Shown here one piece after another: positions 51,918 through 61,107 of a DNA stretch of 64,000 bases. The notes below the pieces were generated by a model, which did not search any database, had not been told where the DNA came from, and saw only the letters and a program-made list of their open reading frames with translations. Position 1 is the first letter of the stretch; each line of letters begins with the position of its first letter. This DNA is from Sphingobium sp. (lineage in GTDB: Bacteria; Pseudomonadota; Alphaproteobacteria; Sphingomonadales; Sphingomonadaceae): positions 62,001 to 126,000 of the forward strand of contig QFQF01000009.1 in the NCBI GenBank assembly GCA_003248935.1, given 5' to 3'. A program made the position numbers and the translations under genes.

Positions 51918-53207
51918 TCAGAATGCCAGCAGGTTCTCGCGGAATGTCGCTGCCTCAAGACCGTCGCGGACCAGTCCGCGGACCCGGAGCGCCGGTATCA
52001 GATGATCGGTGATCGTCGCCACATATTTCGGGCTGAGCGCACCGGCGATAAGGAAGCCGTCGCCACCCACGAAATCCATCACCTCCTCCATTTCCCGCGC
52101 GACCTGCTCGGCCGTGCCGACCATCGGCGTATCCGGCGTCATCCGGGCAAGGCGCAGGCCGATCTCCCGCACCGTCGCATTGCCGCTGCGCAGCCAGTCG
52201 AGCGTTCCGCGACTGCCCTCCGTCTGCACATGATCGGGCAGCGGCTGGTCGAGGTCATGGACCGACATGTCGATACCGGTGATGGCGCTCACCTGTGCCA
52301 GCCACGCCGTCACCACCCGGTCCGGGACATGGTTCAGGCTTTCGCGATAGGCGGCAACGGCCCCCTCGTCCGCGAACACGCGAGGAAAGGCGAGCGCCAT
52401 CACCTTTACGCTATCCGGGTCGCGCCCTTCCTCGACGGCGAGCGCGCGTATCTGGTCGCGGAACCCCTTGATCGCCGGCGGATAGTTGACCGGGGTCAGC
52501 ACGATATCGGCATGGCGCGCGGCGAAGCGCTGTCCGCGCGGCGACGCACCGGCCTGCGCCAGCACCGGACGGCCCTGAGGTGAGGGTGGCACGTTGAGCG
52601 GCCCCAGCACCTTATAATGGTCACCCGTGAAATTGACGGCGTGCACCTTCGCGTGGTCGGCGAAAACGCCCGTCTCGACATCGGCCAGCACCGCGCCCGG
52701 CTCCCACGAGCCCCACAGCGCCTTGCACAGCTCCAGATATTCATCGGCGATGTCATAACGGGCATCGTGCGCAGGCAGGCCGTCCATGCCGAAATTGCGC
52801 GCAGCGAGTTCGCTCGACGATGTGACGATGTTCCAGCCGAGACGTCCCCCGGACATCAGGTCCATCGTCTGCGTCTGCCGCGCGAGGATGAACGGCGGAT
52901 AGAAACTGGTGGTCAGCGTCGGGATGATGCCGATCCGCGACGTCGCCGCCAGCATGTAGCCGGCCATCACCGCCGGATCGAACTTCGGGGCGTGCACCGC
53001 CTCGCGCAGGTAGGCCGCACGGCTACCGCCGTAGATGTCGGGTATGGCGCTCAGATCCTCCAGCAGGATGAAGTCGACGCCGGCGGCTTCCAGCTTTTGC
53101 GCCATGGCCTGATGCAGGTCGGGCCGATCCCACCGGCATTCGGGCGCGAAATCGTCCGATCCCCAGCCCTGAATGGCCTCGAAGGCGAACCAGCCCAAAT
53201 GGAACAT
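51918..53207 (-). CDS. LLM-class flavin-dependent monooxygenase (NtaA/SnaA/DszA type)
   Basis: A 429-residue flavin monooxygenase of the NtaA/SnaA/DszA family, which uses reduced FMN from a separate reductase. The signature is seen in SFYPPFILARQTQTMDLMSG (about 104-123), GRLGWNIVTSS (about 124-134) and GRPVLAQAGASPRGQRFAAR (about 211-230). Known relatives act on nitrilotriacetate, sulfur heterocycles or alkanesulfonates; the substrate here is unknown. The start at 53207 has AAAGGA 8 bases upstream. It is divergent from an AraC-family regulator. Confidence 0.87.
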   Translation of the reverse strand: MFHLGWFAFEAIQGWGSDDFAPECRWDRPDLHQAMAQKLEAAGVDFILLEDLSAIPDIYGGSRAAYLREAVHAPKFDPAVMAGYMLAATSRIGIIPTLTTSFYPPFILARQTQTMDLMSGGRLGWNIVTSSSELAARNFGMDGLPAHDARYDIADEYLELCKALWGSWEPGAVLADVETGVFADHAKVHAVNFTGDHYKVLGPLNVPPSPQGRPVLAQAGASPRGQRFAARHADIVLTPVNYPPAIKGFRDQIRALAVEEGRDPDSVKVMALAFPRVFADEGAVAAYRESLNHVPDRVVTAWLAQVSAITGIDMSVHDLDQPLPDHVQTEGSRGTLDWLRSGNATVREIGLRLARMTPDTPMVGTAEQVAREMEEVMDFVGGDGFLIAGALSPKYVATITDHLIPALRVRGLVRDGLEAATFRENLLAF

Positions 53208-53393
53208 GCACGATATCCTTTCTACCCGCCAATCGGCCCATTGGTAGGGCCCGGCCCCGCATCGTCCATGTCCCTGATCATGCATTCTTGACTGCGATCA
53301 CGCGGGCGCGGAAATATTGTGCGCCGCACAAAGCCGGACGGCGATGCTCCGTGGGATGGAAGGGTGGAAACAGATGCGTTCAAGGGCCGGGTC

Positions 53394-54266
53394 ATGCCTA
53401 ACGGCGTCTGCGAGACACACACCATGAGATTGATCACCGCCGACCATGATTTTCGCTTCCACTCCGCCTCGTCCGACATGCGGCGATATGGGGCAAGCTA
53501 CAGCGACGCCCGGGTCGAGGTTTCATTGATCCTGGAAGGCGAAGTCCTTTTTATCGTCGATGGCGTCCGGCGCACCGTGCGGGCTCCGGCCGCATCCTTT
53601 CAGGCCTACCGCAATTCGCTGGAGGTGGTGACGCCCCGGCATCGGCGAACCCGGACCATGTGGTGCTACGCCTCCGCAGCGCTTCTCGATGACCGGGAAT
53701 GGGCGCTTACCGCGCAACTTCCGCCACTGATCGGGATTTCCGACGCGCTGCGGACGCTGTTCGACAGCGCCCTGTCCATCCCCGATGATGATGCAACTAT
53801 TCCCGGCAATCCACCGAATTATGGCAAGCACATCCGGAATGCGCTGGGCGCGGCGATATTCGCCGAGTATCTGCGATGTTCGGTCGTCGGTCAGGGAAGT
53901 CAGGCGTCATTGCCCGTGCCGGTCCAGAAGGCCAGGGCCGCGATCGACGAAAACTATCGGAAGCCCTGGGAAGCAAACGACCTTGCCGGGATCGCCGGTG
54001 TGAACCGGAACCACCTCATCCACCAGTTCAAGAAGCATCTGGGCATTTCGCCGACGCGCTATATGTGGAACCGGCGCGTTGAGGCGGGCGTCCACCTGCT
54101 GCGAACGACAGACTTGTCTGTCGAAGAAATCGCGTTCCGCAGCGGCTTCCAGAGCGGGGCGCATTTCTCGCGGATCATCAAGAAGGAAAAAGGGATGCCG
54201 CCCGGGCAGTTGCGCCGGACGGCACCGTCCCTCACGGCATGGACGCGCGACGCATCAGGAGGATGA
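53394..54266 (+). CDS. AraC-family transcriptional regulator
   Basis: A 290-residue regulator. The C-terminal AraC DNA-binding domain (about 185-285) has two helix-turn-helices: NDLAGIAGVNRNHLIHQFKK and EEIAFRSGFQSGAHFSRIIK. The N-terminal half is a variable ligand-binding region with a cupin-like feel. The start is probably ATG 53394 (AAGGG about 8 bases upstream); a GTG at 53319 would add 25 residues. Divergent from the LLM monooxygenase gene, which it may activate. Confidence 0.85.
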   Translation: MPNGVCETHTMRLITADHDFRFHSASSDMRRYGASYSDARVEVSLILEGEVLFIVDGVRRTVRAPAASFQAYRNSLEVVTPRHRRTRTMWCYASAALLDDREWALTAQLPPLIGISDALRTLFDSALSIPDDDATIPGNPPNYGKHIRNALGAAIFAEYLRCSVVGQGSQASLPVPVQKARAAIDENYRKPWEANDLAGIAGVNRNHLIHQFKKHLGISPTRYMWNRRVEAGVHLLRTTDLSVEEIAFRSGFQSGAHFSRIIKKEKGMPPGQLRRTAPSLTAWTRDASGG

Positions 54267-54329
54267 GGGCGCTATGACCGTCGGGCGCTCCGGTCGGGGC
54301 GGACGTTCGGTTGCCCGCCCCTCCCCCAG

Positions 54330-54827
54330 CTATTGATCCGCGTTGGCGGCGGCCTGACGCGCTGCCTGCTGCCGCGCTGCGGTGGCGGCTGCATCGGTGG
54401 CGGTCACGATACCGTCCTTGTCATCGTCCTGCTCGGCGAAAGCCCGCGCGCCCGATGCGTCATATTCGGCCTGCGTCATCTTGCCGTCCTTGTCCTTGTC
54501 GAGGACGCCGAAACGGACATGCGCCTGACGGATCTGGCGCTGCCGTTCCTCCGTCTTCTTTTCCTCGCTGCGCTCGGACGCGGCGAGCTGCTGCTCCAGG
54601 CGACCGCCATATTCACCGACATATTCCTGTTCGGAGACCCAGCCGTCCTTGTTGACGTCGGTCGCCTTGAAGCGCGTGACACGCACCGCATCGAACTCTG
54701 CACGGGTGACCTGTCCGTCGCCATTGGTATCGTAGTCGTGGATGAAGGCCGATCCCTCATGCGGCGCGGCAATCGCCGATCCCGCAAGGGCGAGCAGCGG
54801 TGCTGCGATATAGAGCTGGATTTTCAT
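54330..54827 (-). CDS. Exported EF-hand calcium-binding protein
   Basis: A 165-residue protein with a signal peptide (about 1-20) and four EF-hand loops: DYDTNGDGQVTR (31-42), DVNKDGWVSEQE (57-68), DKDKDGKMTQAE (110-121) and about 133-144 (DDDKDG core). The third and fourth are separated from the first two by a charged helix (about 75-100). It is on the same strand as, and 30 bases beyond, the DUF4198 gene. It probably binds Ca2+ or another divalent ion in the periplasm. Confidence 0.88.
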   Translation of the reverse strand: MKIQLYIAAPLLALAGSAIAAPHEGSAFIHDYDTNGDGQVTRAEFDAVRVTRFKATDVNKDGWVSEQEYVGEYGGRLEQQLAASERSEEKKTEERQRQIRQAHVRFGVLDKDKDGKMTQAEYDASGARAFAEQDDDKDGIVTATDAAATAARQQAARQAAANADQ

Positions 54828-54857
54828 GGTATCTCCGTTGGATCAGGAAACCGGCGC

Positions 54858-55646
54858 TCAGGCCGCGTCGAAGGTCAGGGTGTAGGTGTAGCTGCGATAG
54901 GGCGTCTCGGCCCCGGCGGGCGCCGCTCCGCGATGGCGAACAAGGATGATATAGGTGCCCGCGTCATCCGGCTTCAGGTTGAAACGGCCGTCTGCGCCGG
55001 TCTTGACCTGCGCGGCAACCTTGCGCCCATCGTAGAGGCCCGCACTGCGAAACAGGGTGATGTCGGCGCCCGCGAGCGGCTTGCCGTCGAACAGCAGAGC
55101 GAAGCTGGCCTCCGACCCGGCGATGATGGCGTTGGGGTGGGTAATGGCCTGGATTTCGAGCGCCTTGCCCAGCGGCTTCAACGCGGCATCCGTGGGCTGG
55201 CCGCGCGTCACATAGGCGTCGGCCAGGGTCATGCTCTGCACCTCGACCTGCTGGGCACCGGCCGGGGCTTCAGCGCCTTCCGCGCGGACTTCCCACTTGT
55301 CGCCGATCCTGAACATCTTGCCCTTCCGCCCGGCACGCTGGCCGCTGGTGACGCGATAGGTACCGTCGGAGGGGATTGCCGCCTCGAAAATGCTGAGGTC
55401 GCGCAGATGAGTGACCGGCCCGGTCGGCAGATCCTTTCCATCCGGGCCCACCAGATGGAAGGGCGCATCGCGCATCGCGACCTCCGGCAGGAAGGCGTCC
55501 TCGGCGAAGGCCGCCTGCACCGTGATATGATCGCCCTTGCCGACGTCGAACAGCGTCGGCAGCACATAGGGCATGTGGGCATTTGCGGCCGATGCGCCGG
55601 CCATGGCCAGCAGCAGGGCGGCAAAACGGAAATGCGATGGTTTCAT
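54858..55646 (-). CDS. DUF4198 periplasmic protein
   Basis: A 262-residue exported protein. The signal peptide (about 1-23) ends at ANA, and the mature chain starts with HMPYVLPT. The N-terminal His is characteristic of DUF4198 proteins, linked to nickel/cobalt uptake and to TonB-receptor loci. The C-terminal part (about 155-262; DADGR- and GTYIILVRHRG-like strands) is an Ig-like domain. AAAGGGGA lies 5 bases before the ATG. Divergent from a TonB-dependent receptor with a dyad between, so metal or metallophore uptake is likely. Confidence 0.8.
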   Translation of the reverse strand: MKPSHFRFAALLLAMAGASAANAHMPYVLPTLFDVGKGDHITVQAAFAEDAFLPEVAMRDAPFHLVGPDGKDLPTGPVTHLRDLSIFEAAIPSDGTYRVTSGQRAGRKGKMFRIGDKWEVRAEGAEAPAGAQQVEVQSMTLADAYVTRGQPTDAALKPLGKALEIQAITHPNAIIAGSEASFALLFDGKPLAGADITLFRSAGLYDGRKVAAQVKTGADGRFNLKPDDAGTYIILVRHRGAAPAGAETPYRSYTYTLTFDAA

Positions 55647-55693
55647 GGAGTCCCCTTTCAACGTCGCCTGCTAAACTATAATGCGACTCACTT

Positions 55694-55710
55694 GCAATAT
55701 CATTTATTGC
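55694..55710. promoter_or_regulatory. Candidate metal-repressor operator
   Basis: GCAATA-TCATT-TATTGC is a perfect inverted repeat in the 130-base divergent gap between the DUF4198 and receptor genes. Its shape fits Fur-superfamily repressors (Fur, Zur or Mur). Which one cannot be told by eye. Confidence 0.45.
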
Positions 55711-55776
55711 TGTTAGGTGCGGCGGCGACCGGAGCGATCCACGCTCCTTCCGTACCGCCAAAGGGGGCCGCACATC

Positions 55777-57861
55777 ATGATGAAGACCAGACTGCCGCTG
55801 CTGTTGGGAACCGCGATGATCATCGCACCGGTCCCCGCATGGGCACAGGACGACGGAGACGGGGAAGGCATGACCCGCCTGACGCTCGACCGCATGGTCA
55901 TTTCCGCCGGCACGGAGAAAGTCGCGATCGACACGCCCCAAGCCGTCAGCACGCTGGATCAGGAAGATATCGACCAGACGCAGGCGACGACCATCGGCGA
56001 CCTGCTGGAAGGGATGCCGGGCGTCAACGTTCAGGGCGGCGTCGGCCAGCTGGGCCAGGGCTTCAACATCCGCGGCATGGGCACGGCGATCGGCGACAGC
56101 GACAACCGCATCCTGATGACCGTCGATGGGGTCACCAAATTCTACGAACAGTATCGCATGGGCGCCTTCTTCAGCGAGCCCGAGCTTTACAAGCGGGTGG
56201 AGGTTCTGCGCGGTCCGGCTTCATCGACACTCTATGGCGCGGGCGCCCTTGCCGGCGTCATCAACTTCACCACGAAGGATGCGTCCGACTTCCTGAAGGA
56301 TGGCGATCCGCTGGCCGTCCGCCTGAAGGGGGCGACCGAAACCAATGCGGAGGCGCATACCCTGTCCGGTATCGTCGCCGCCCAGCCGATCGAGGGCGTG
56401 GAACTGCTCGGCAGCTACAATTACCGCCGCAGCGACGACTACAAGAGCGGCAATGGCGATACCGTTCCCGCTTCGGCCACCGAATCCGACAGCTGGCTGG
56501 TCAAGGGTCGCGTGTCGATCGGCGGGAACAGGAAGCATGCAATCTGGGCCAGTTACCAGGACTGGATCAGCGACGCGCCGCAGGTCTACGATCAGGTGTC
56601 GGCAGCCACGGGCAGCAGCCTGATGCGCCGCCGCGTCCACGACAAGACCGCCGTGCTCGGCTACGTCAACGATTTCGACGGCAGCAAGCTGTTCAACGTG
56701 GAAGCGCAGATCGCGTACTCGCTGTCGAAGGTTCATCAGACCGAGACCACCTTCCTTGGTGCCAATCTGGAATATTCCGACTTCTCCTATGAAAGCTGGC
56801 AGGGGAAGGTCCAGAACACCAGCGAGTTCGACCTGGGTGGTGACTGGACGACTTTCCTGATCGTCGGCGGCCAGTGGAGCAGGCAGGAGCGCCGCAATCC
56901 GCGCGTGGCCTTCAGCGGGACGGTCACGCCCGGCGCGGGCACTCATCCCGAAGGAGACATGAGCCGCTATGGCCTGTTCGGGCAGTTGGAGATCGTGTGG
57001 TCGGACAAGCTGACCATCATGCCGGGCGTCCGTGTCGACTGGACCGACCTGAAGCCCGGCGACACGGTGGTCGGCGGCACCGTCCTTACCGACCGGGTGA
57101 AGGACAGCGGCGTTTCCCCCAAGCTGGCCGCGCTCTACAATCTGACACCCTGGCTCGGCCTGTTCGGGTCGGTGGCGCGCACGGTGCGCATGCCCAATAT
57201 CGACGAGGTCTTCACGCGCAGCACGACCCGGCCGAACAACCCCGACCTGCGCCCGGAGAAATCGGACAATTATGAGGTCGGCTTCACGTTTTCCTTCGAC
57301 GATATGCTGGGCAAAAGCGACCGGTTCAGGGCCAAGACCACCCTGTTCCAGAACAACGTCAAGGATCTGATCGTCAATGTCTCGGCAGCGGCCGGCACGC
57401 CCTATTTCCAGAACATCAACCGCTCCCGGTTCAAGGGGCTGGAGGTCGAGGCCGAATATGGGATCGGCGGCTTCTTCGCCCGCGGCAACATGTCGTTCAT
57501 CGACGGCAAGAACCGGCTGACGGACGAGTATCTGAACACCATTCCCGCCAACGACTACCGCCTGACGCTGGGTTATGCCGACGCGGCGACGGGCCTGTCG
57601 GGCGGATGGACCGGTGAGTTCGCCGAACGGCAGGACAAGGTGACGACCGGCACGTTCGCTTCGGCCGGGTCGGGCCTGCCGACGCCGGGCTACACCGTCC
57701 ACAACCTCTTCTTCGCCTTCAAGCCGCAGAGCGGACCGGCCAGGGGGTTCGAGTTCCGGATCGCGGTGGATAACGTCTTCGACAAGCAGTATCGCCGCCA
57801 CCTCTCCTCGCTGGCGGCGGAAGGGCAGAGCTTCAAGCTTACCGTGGCCAACACGTTCTGA
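55777..57861 (+). CDS. TonB-dependent receptor (metal/metallophore type)
   Basis: A 694-residue receptor. A signal peptide ending AWAQ (about 1-23) is followed by a plug (TPQAVSTLDQEDIDQTQATT about 52-71; RVEVLRGPASSTLYGAGALA about 140-159) and a barrel ending FKLTVANTF. The plug phrases are those of haem/vitamin/metal receptors rather than the siderophore group with STN. It is followed 4 bases later by a private TonB gene and is divergent from the DUF4198/EF-hand genes, so a divalent metal complex is a good guess for substrate. Confidence 0.87.
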   Translation: MMKTRLPLLLGTAMIIAPVPAWAQDDGDGEGMTRLTLDRMVISAGTEKVAIDTPQAVSTLDQEDIDQTQATTIGDLLEGMPGVNVQGGVGQLGQGFNIRGMGTAIGDSDNRILMTVDGVTKFYEQYRMGAFFSEPELYKRVEVLRGPASSTLYGAGALAGVINFTTKDASDFLKDGDPLAVRLKGATETNAEAHTLSGIVAAQPIEGVELLGSYNYRRSDDYKSGNGDTVPASATESDSWLVKGRVSIGGNRKHAIWASYQDWISDAPQVYDQVSAATGSSLMRRRVHDKTAVLGYVNDFDGSKLFNVEAQIAYSLSKVHQTETTFLGANLEYSDFSYESWQGKVQNTSEFDLGGDWTTFLIVGGQWSRQERRNPRVAFSGTVTPGAGTHPEGDMSRYGLFGQLEIVWSDKLTIMPGVRVDWTDLKPGDTVVGGTVLTDRVKDSGVSPKLAALYNLTPWLGLFGSVARTVRMPNIDEVFTRSTTRPNNPDLRPEKSDNYEVGFTFSFDDMLGKSDRFRAKTTLFQNNVKDLIVNVSAAAGTPYFQNINRSRFKGLEVEAEYGIGGFFARGNMSFIDGKNRLTDEYLNTIPANDYRLTLGYADAATGLSGGWTGEFAERQDKVTTGTFASAGSGLPTPGYTVHNLFFAFKPQSGPARGFEFRIAVDNVFDKQYRRHLSSLAAEGQSFKLTVANTF

Positions 57862-57865
57862 CGCC

Positions 57866-58627
57866 ATGGACCGGGCGGCGCGTTCCTTTCGTATCGGCGG
57901 ACCGGCGGCGGCTTCGCTGCTGGTCAACGGCCTGCTGATCGCCGCGTTGCTCAACCTCGGCATGGGACATGTCAGCCGCCGCGCGGAATCGCCGTCGCTG
58001 ACTGTCCTGTCGCTGACGCTTCTCAAGGGGGACGAGCGCAGTCAGGAGGAAACGGCGGCGGCGACGCCAAATACCGCCGTCGTTGCCCCGTCTCCATCCA
58101 CGAAGCCGGAGCCGGTGTCACGACCATCGGCTCTCAGTCCGGTCGCTCCGCCCGTGATCCCGCCACCGCCCCGCATCACGCTGGCCGTACCGGTCCAGGC
58201 GGTCGCGGCAGTGGCGAGCTCCGTCGCGGCGGCGCCGCAGCCCACAGCGGCGTCAGCTTCGTCGTCCACATCCACCGTTGCGCCGCCGTCGCGGCACGGG
58301 GCGGTCGACGGGCTGGATATCAAGGCGCCCCCCGGCACGAGCCGCAGCTATGCCGCGAAGGTCCGCTCCTGGCTCTATGCGCACAAGATCTATCCCCGCA
58401 GGGCACGCATGCGACGCGAGGAGGGGCAGGTGCAGGTTCGCTTCGTTCTCGACCGCGCGGGCATGTTGCTTGAAGGGGTGATTGTCCGGGGATCGGGCAA
58501 TGCCGTACTCGACGAGGAGGCTACCGCGATGATGCGCCGGGCATCGCCCTATCCGCGCGCGCCCGTGGAACTGCCCGGCGAGCGTATAGAATTCACGGTG
58601 CCGATCGAATTCACCATGCCGATCTGA
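57866..58627 (+). CDS. TonB energy-transducing protein, second copy
   Basis: A 253-residue TonB protein. A membrane helix (about 16-33), a long Pro/Ala/Ser spacer (about 60-145) and the C-terminal TonB domain (about 155-253; RSWLYAHKIYPRRARMRREE, then VQVRFVLDRAGMLLEGVIVR). It starts 4 bases after the receptor gene and is probably devoted to it. The spacer is unlike that of the TonB at 19105. Confidence 0.88.
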   Translation: MDRAARSFRIGGPAAASLLVNGLLIAALLNLGMGHVSRRAESPSLTVLSLTLLKGDERSQEETAAATPNTAVVAPSPSTKPEPVSRPSALSPVAPPVIPPPPRITLAVPVQAVAAVASSVAAAPQPTAASASSSTSTVAPPSRHGAVDGLDIKAPPGTSRSYAAKVRSWLYAHKIYPRRARMRREEGQVQVRFVLDRAGMLLEGVIVRGSGNAVLDEEATAMMRRASPYPRAPVELPGERIEFTVPIEFTMPI

Positions 58628-58742
58628 GGGCTCGCATCCCTTCCGCTAAACGGCGAGAAAGCCCGGTAGCCGCACACTTTCTGCTCGTCGCCGTTTCATA
58701 ACGGGCCAACGCTTAGATAGGGACGGCTTCACAACGACTTGG

Positions 58743-58776
58743 CTTTGTGGCTGCAATCATCGATGCAGCCACAAAG
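58743..58776. repeat. Perfect 13-bp inverted repeat in the gap before the FkbH-like gene
   Basis: CTTTGTGGCTGCA (58743-58755) pairs exactly with TGCAGCCACAAAG (58764-58776) around an 8-base loop. It is about 140 bases before the FkbH-like gene and 115 after TonB. No T-run follows, so it may be a processing or regulatory hairpin. The rest of the 287-base gap shows nothing else I recognise. Confidence 0.6.
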
Positions 58777-58914
58777 GAGAGGCGCTGCGATCCGCGGGAT
58801 CGTGGCAGATTCATTCCCGGCACCGGGCGGGGGCCACTGGTGCGGGGTGAAGGACGTGTGTGAAACCGGCCCCGTGCATGTTCTCCATGCGCCGGGCGTT
58901 GCGCTGGAGTGTGG

Positions 58915-60819
58915 ATGTTTCGATCCTGGTTGCCTGTCTGTGAAGAGCCCGCCGCCGCGATACGCGAGGCGCTCGCCCAACCGGATGGTGTATCCCGCGT
59001 CCGCGCCCTGAAAAGCGTGGCCCGTCACGACCTCGATTTCCCCAGCACGATGCGGCTCGACAAGTCGCTGGCACGCGAGCGCGCAGCGCTTGGCGGTGCG
59101 GCTGCCGAGGGGTTTCAGCCTGTGCGGCTCGCAATCCTCTCCACGTCCACGACCAGCCATCTCTCGCCCGGTATCCGCGTCGCCGGCCTGGGCCGCGGCC
59201 TCATGATCGACATCTATGAGCCCGACTATGGCCAGATGCGGCAGGAACTGGTCGACCGTGCCTCCGGCCTGCACCGCTTCGCGCCGACCGCCGTGCTGTT
59301 CGCGCCAGACCCCTATACGCTGTTCGGCGTGTCCGGCGCGGCAGGGATCGACAATGCGCAGGATGCAGCGGCGACAGTGTCGCACGCGGTCGAGGGGTTG
59401 CGCCGGCAATGGGCGCAGGCTCGCGACATGTTCGGCGCGACCGTGCTGCAGCAATTGCCCTTTAACATATTCGACCGGCTGATGGGTGAAAACGAGACGC
59501 GCCTCCCCGGCTCGCCGTTTTCGCTGATCCGCGCATTCCAGTCCGAACTGCGCAGCGCGGCGGATGCCGATGGCGTCGACATCGTCGACCTTCAGCACTG
59601 GACCGGCCGGCAAGGCCTCGCCGCCTGGCATTCCCATGCGCTCTGGTGCCGCGCCAAGCAGGAAGTGCACCCGACGATCACCCCGCTCTATGGCGATCTC
59701 GTCGCCCGCCTGCTCGCCGCCCGCGCGGGCAAATCGGCCAAGTGCCTGGTCCTCGACCTCGACAATACAGTCTGGGGCGGGGTGATCGGCGACGACGGCA
59801 TGGAGGGGATCGTCATCGGTCAGGGATCGGCCGTGGGCGAGGGACATCTCGCCTTCCAGACCTACGCAAGGATGCTGGCGCGGCGCGGCGTCATCCTCGC
59901 GGTCTGTTCCAAAAACGACGACGCCGTCGCCCGCGAGCCGTTCAAGCGCCATCCGGACATGGTGTTGAAGCTGGACGACATCGCCTGCTTCGTCGCGAAC
60001 TGGACCGACAAGGCGACCAATCTGCGCCGTATCGCCAAGGAACTGAACATCGGCATCGACACCCTCGTCTTCGCCGATGACAATCCGTTCGAGCGCAACC
60101 TTATCCGTCAGGAAATCCCCGACATCTTCGTGCCGGAACTGACCGACGAATCGTCCGACTATGCGGGGATGGTTGCGGATTCCGGTTTCTTCGAGAGCGT
60201 GGCGCTGACGAAGGACGACCTCGCCAAGACCGAGCAATATCAGTCGAACGCCCGGCGCCAGGCACTGCTCGACGAGACGACCGATCTGGACGGTTACCTC
60301 GCCGCGCTGGACATGACGCTGAAGCATCAGGCGTTCGACGATCTGGGCGTCGCGCGGGTGACACAGTTGATCAACAAGACCAACCAGTTCAACCTGACGA
60401 CTCGCCGCTACACGGAACCCGAAGTGCGGGCGCTGCTCGATCATCCGGGCGCCATCACCCGGCAGATCCGCCTGACCGACAAGTTCGGCGACAACGGCAT
60501 CATCTCCGTCATCATCGGCAAGCTCGACGACGAAAGCCGCGCGCTCGAGATCGAGACATGGCTGATGAGTTGCCGGGTGCTGGGGCGGCAGGTCGAGCAG
60601 GCGGCGCTGAACGTGCTGGTCGAGGCGGCCCAGGCGGCCGGCGCCGAAACGGTGATCGGCGCCTATATCCCCACCGACCGCAATTCCATGGTCAAGGACC
60701 ATTACGCCAATCTCGGCTTTCAGCCCGCGGGCGAGGCCGATGGCATGTTCCGCTGGTCGCTGCAGGTCGCCGGCTACACCCCGTTTTCAACCCACATAGA
60801 CATCGAGGCCATAGCGTGA
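58915..60819 (+). CDS. FkbH-like HAD-IIIC enzyme (glyceryl- or acyl-ACP loading)
   Basis: A 634-residue protein in three parts: an N-terminal SGNH-like part (about 1-275), a HAD-IIIC phosphatase domain (nucleophile Asp281 in LVLDLDNTVWGGVIGDDG; FADDNPFERN about 385-394) and a C-terminal GNAT-like acyltransferase domain (about 480-634; MSCRVLGRQVEQAALNVLVE). FkbH proteins move a glyceryl unit from 1,3-bisphosphoglycerate onto an acyl carrier protein. The next gene is that carrier. The ATG at 58915 has GGAG 5 bases upstream. Product: probably a glyceryl- or lactyl-type ACP thioester. Confidence 0.85.
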   Translation: MFRSWLPVCEEPAAAIREALAQPDGVSRVRALKSVARHDLDFPSTMRLDKSLARERAALGGAAAEGFQPVRLAILSTSTTSHLSPGIRVAGLGRGLMIDIYEPDYGQMRQELVDRASGLHRFAPTAVLFAPDPYTLFGVSGAAGIDNAQDAAATVSHAVEGLRRQWAQARDMFGATVLQQLPFNIFDRLMGENETRLPGSPFSLIRAFQSELRSAADADGVDIVDLQHWTGRQGLAAWHSHALWCRAKQEVHPTITPLYGDLVARLLAARAGKSAKCLVLDLDNTVWGGVIGDDGMEGIVIGQGSAVGEGHLAFQTYARMLARRGVILAVCSKNDDAVAREPFKRHPDMVLKLDDIACFVANWTDKATNLRRIAKELNIGIDTLVFADDNPFERNLIRQEIPDIFVPELTDESSDYAGMVADSGFFESVALTKDDLAKTEQYQSNARRQALLDETTDLDGYLAALDMTLKHQAFDDLGVARVTQLINKTNQFNLTTRRYTEPEVRALLDHPGAITRQIRLTDKFGDNGIISVIIGKLDDESRALEIETWLMSCRVLGRQVEQAALNVLVEAAQAAGAETVIGAYIPTDRNSMVKDHYANLGFQPAGEADGMFRWSLQVAGYTPFSTHIDIEAIA

Positions 60820-61067
60820 CCGAAGACGAAATCCTTTCCCGGCTGGACGCGATTTTCCAGGACATTCTGGACGATGACGACATCACCCTGACGCCCGAGA
60901 CGACGGCCGCCGACGTCAAGGACTGGGATTCGGCGAACCACATCAACATCGTCGTGTCGGTGGAGATGCGCTTCGGTATCAAGCTCAACAATGCCGAGGT
61001 CGAACGTCTGAAGAACGTCGGCGACTTCGTCTCGCTTATCCAGCAGAAGCTGGCCGCCAAGGCATGA
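60816..61067 (+). CDS. Acyl carrier protein (GTG start)
   Basis: An 83-residue acyl carrier protein with the phosphopantetheine Ser39 in DWDSANHI. The rest has the usual acidic four-helix pattern (EILSRLDAIFQDILDDDDIT). The GTG start overlaps the FkbH stop (GTGA), so the pair is translationally coupled. It is not the fatty-acid ACP type (DSLDxVE), but the kind found with FkbH and MBOAT enzymes. Confidence 0.9.
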   Translation: MTEDEILSRLDAIFQDILDDDDITLTPETTAADVKDWDSANHINIVVSVEMRFGIKLNNAEVERLKNVGDFVSLIQQKLAAKA

Positions 61068-61107
61068 GGGCAGCCCGAGCCGTCACGAGCGGGGGGATGG
61101 AAGCCCA

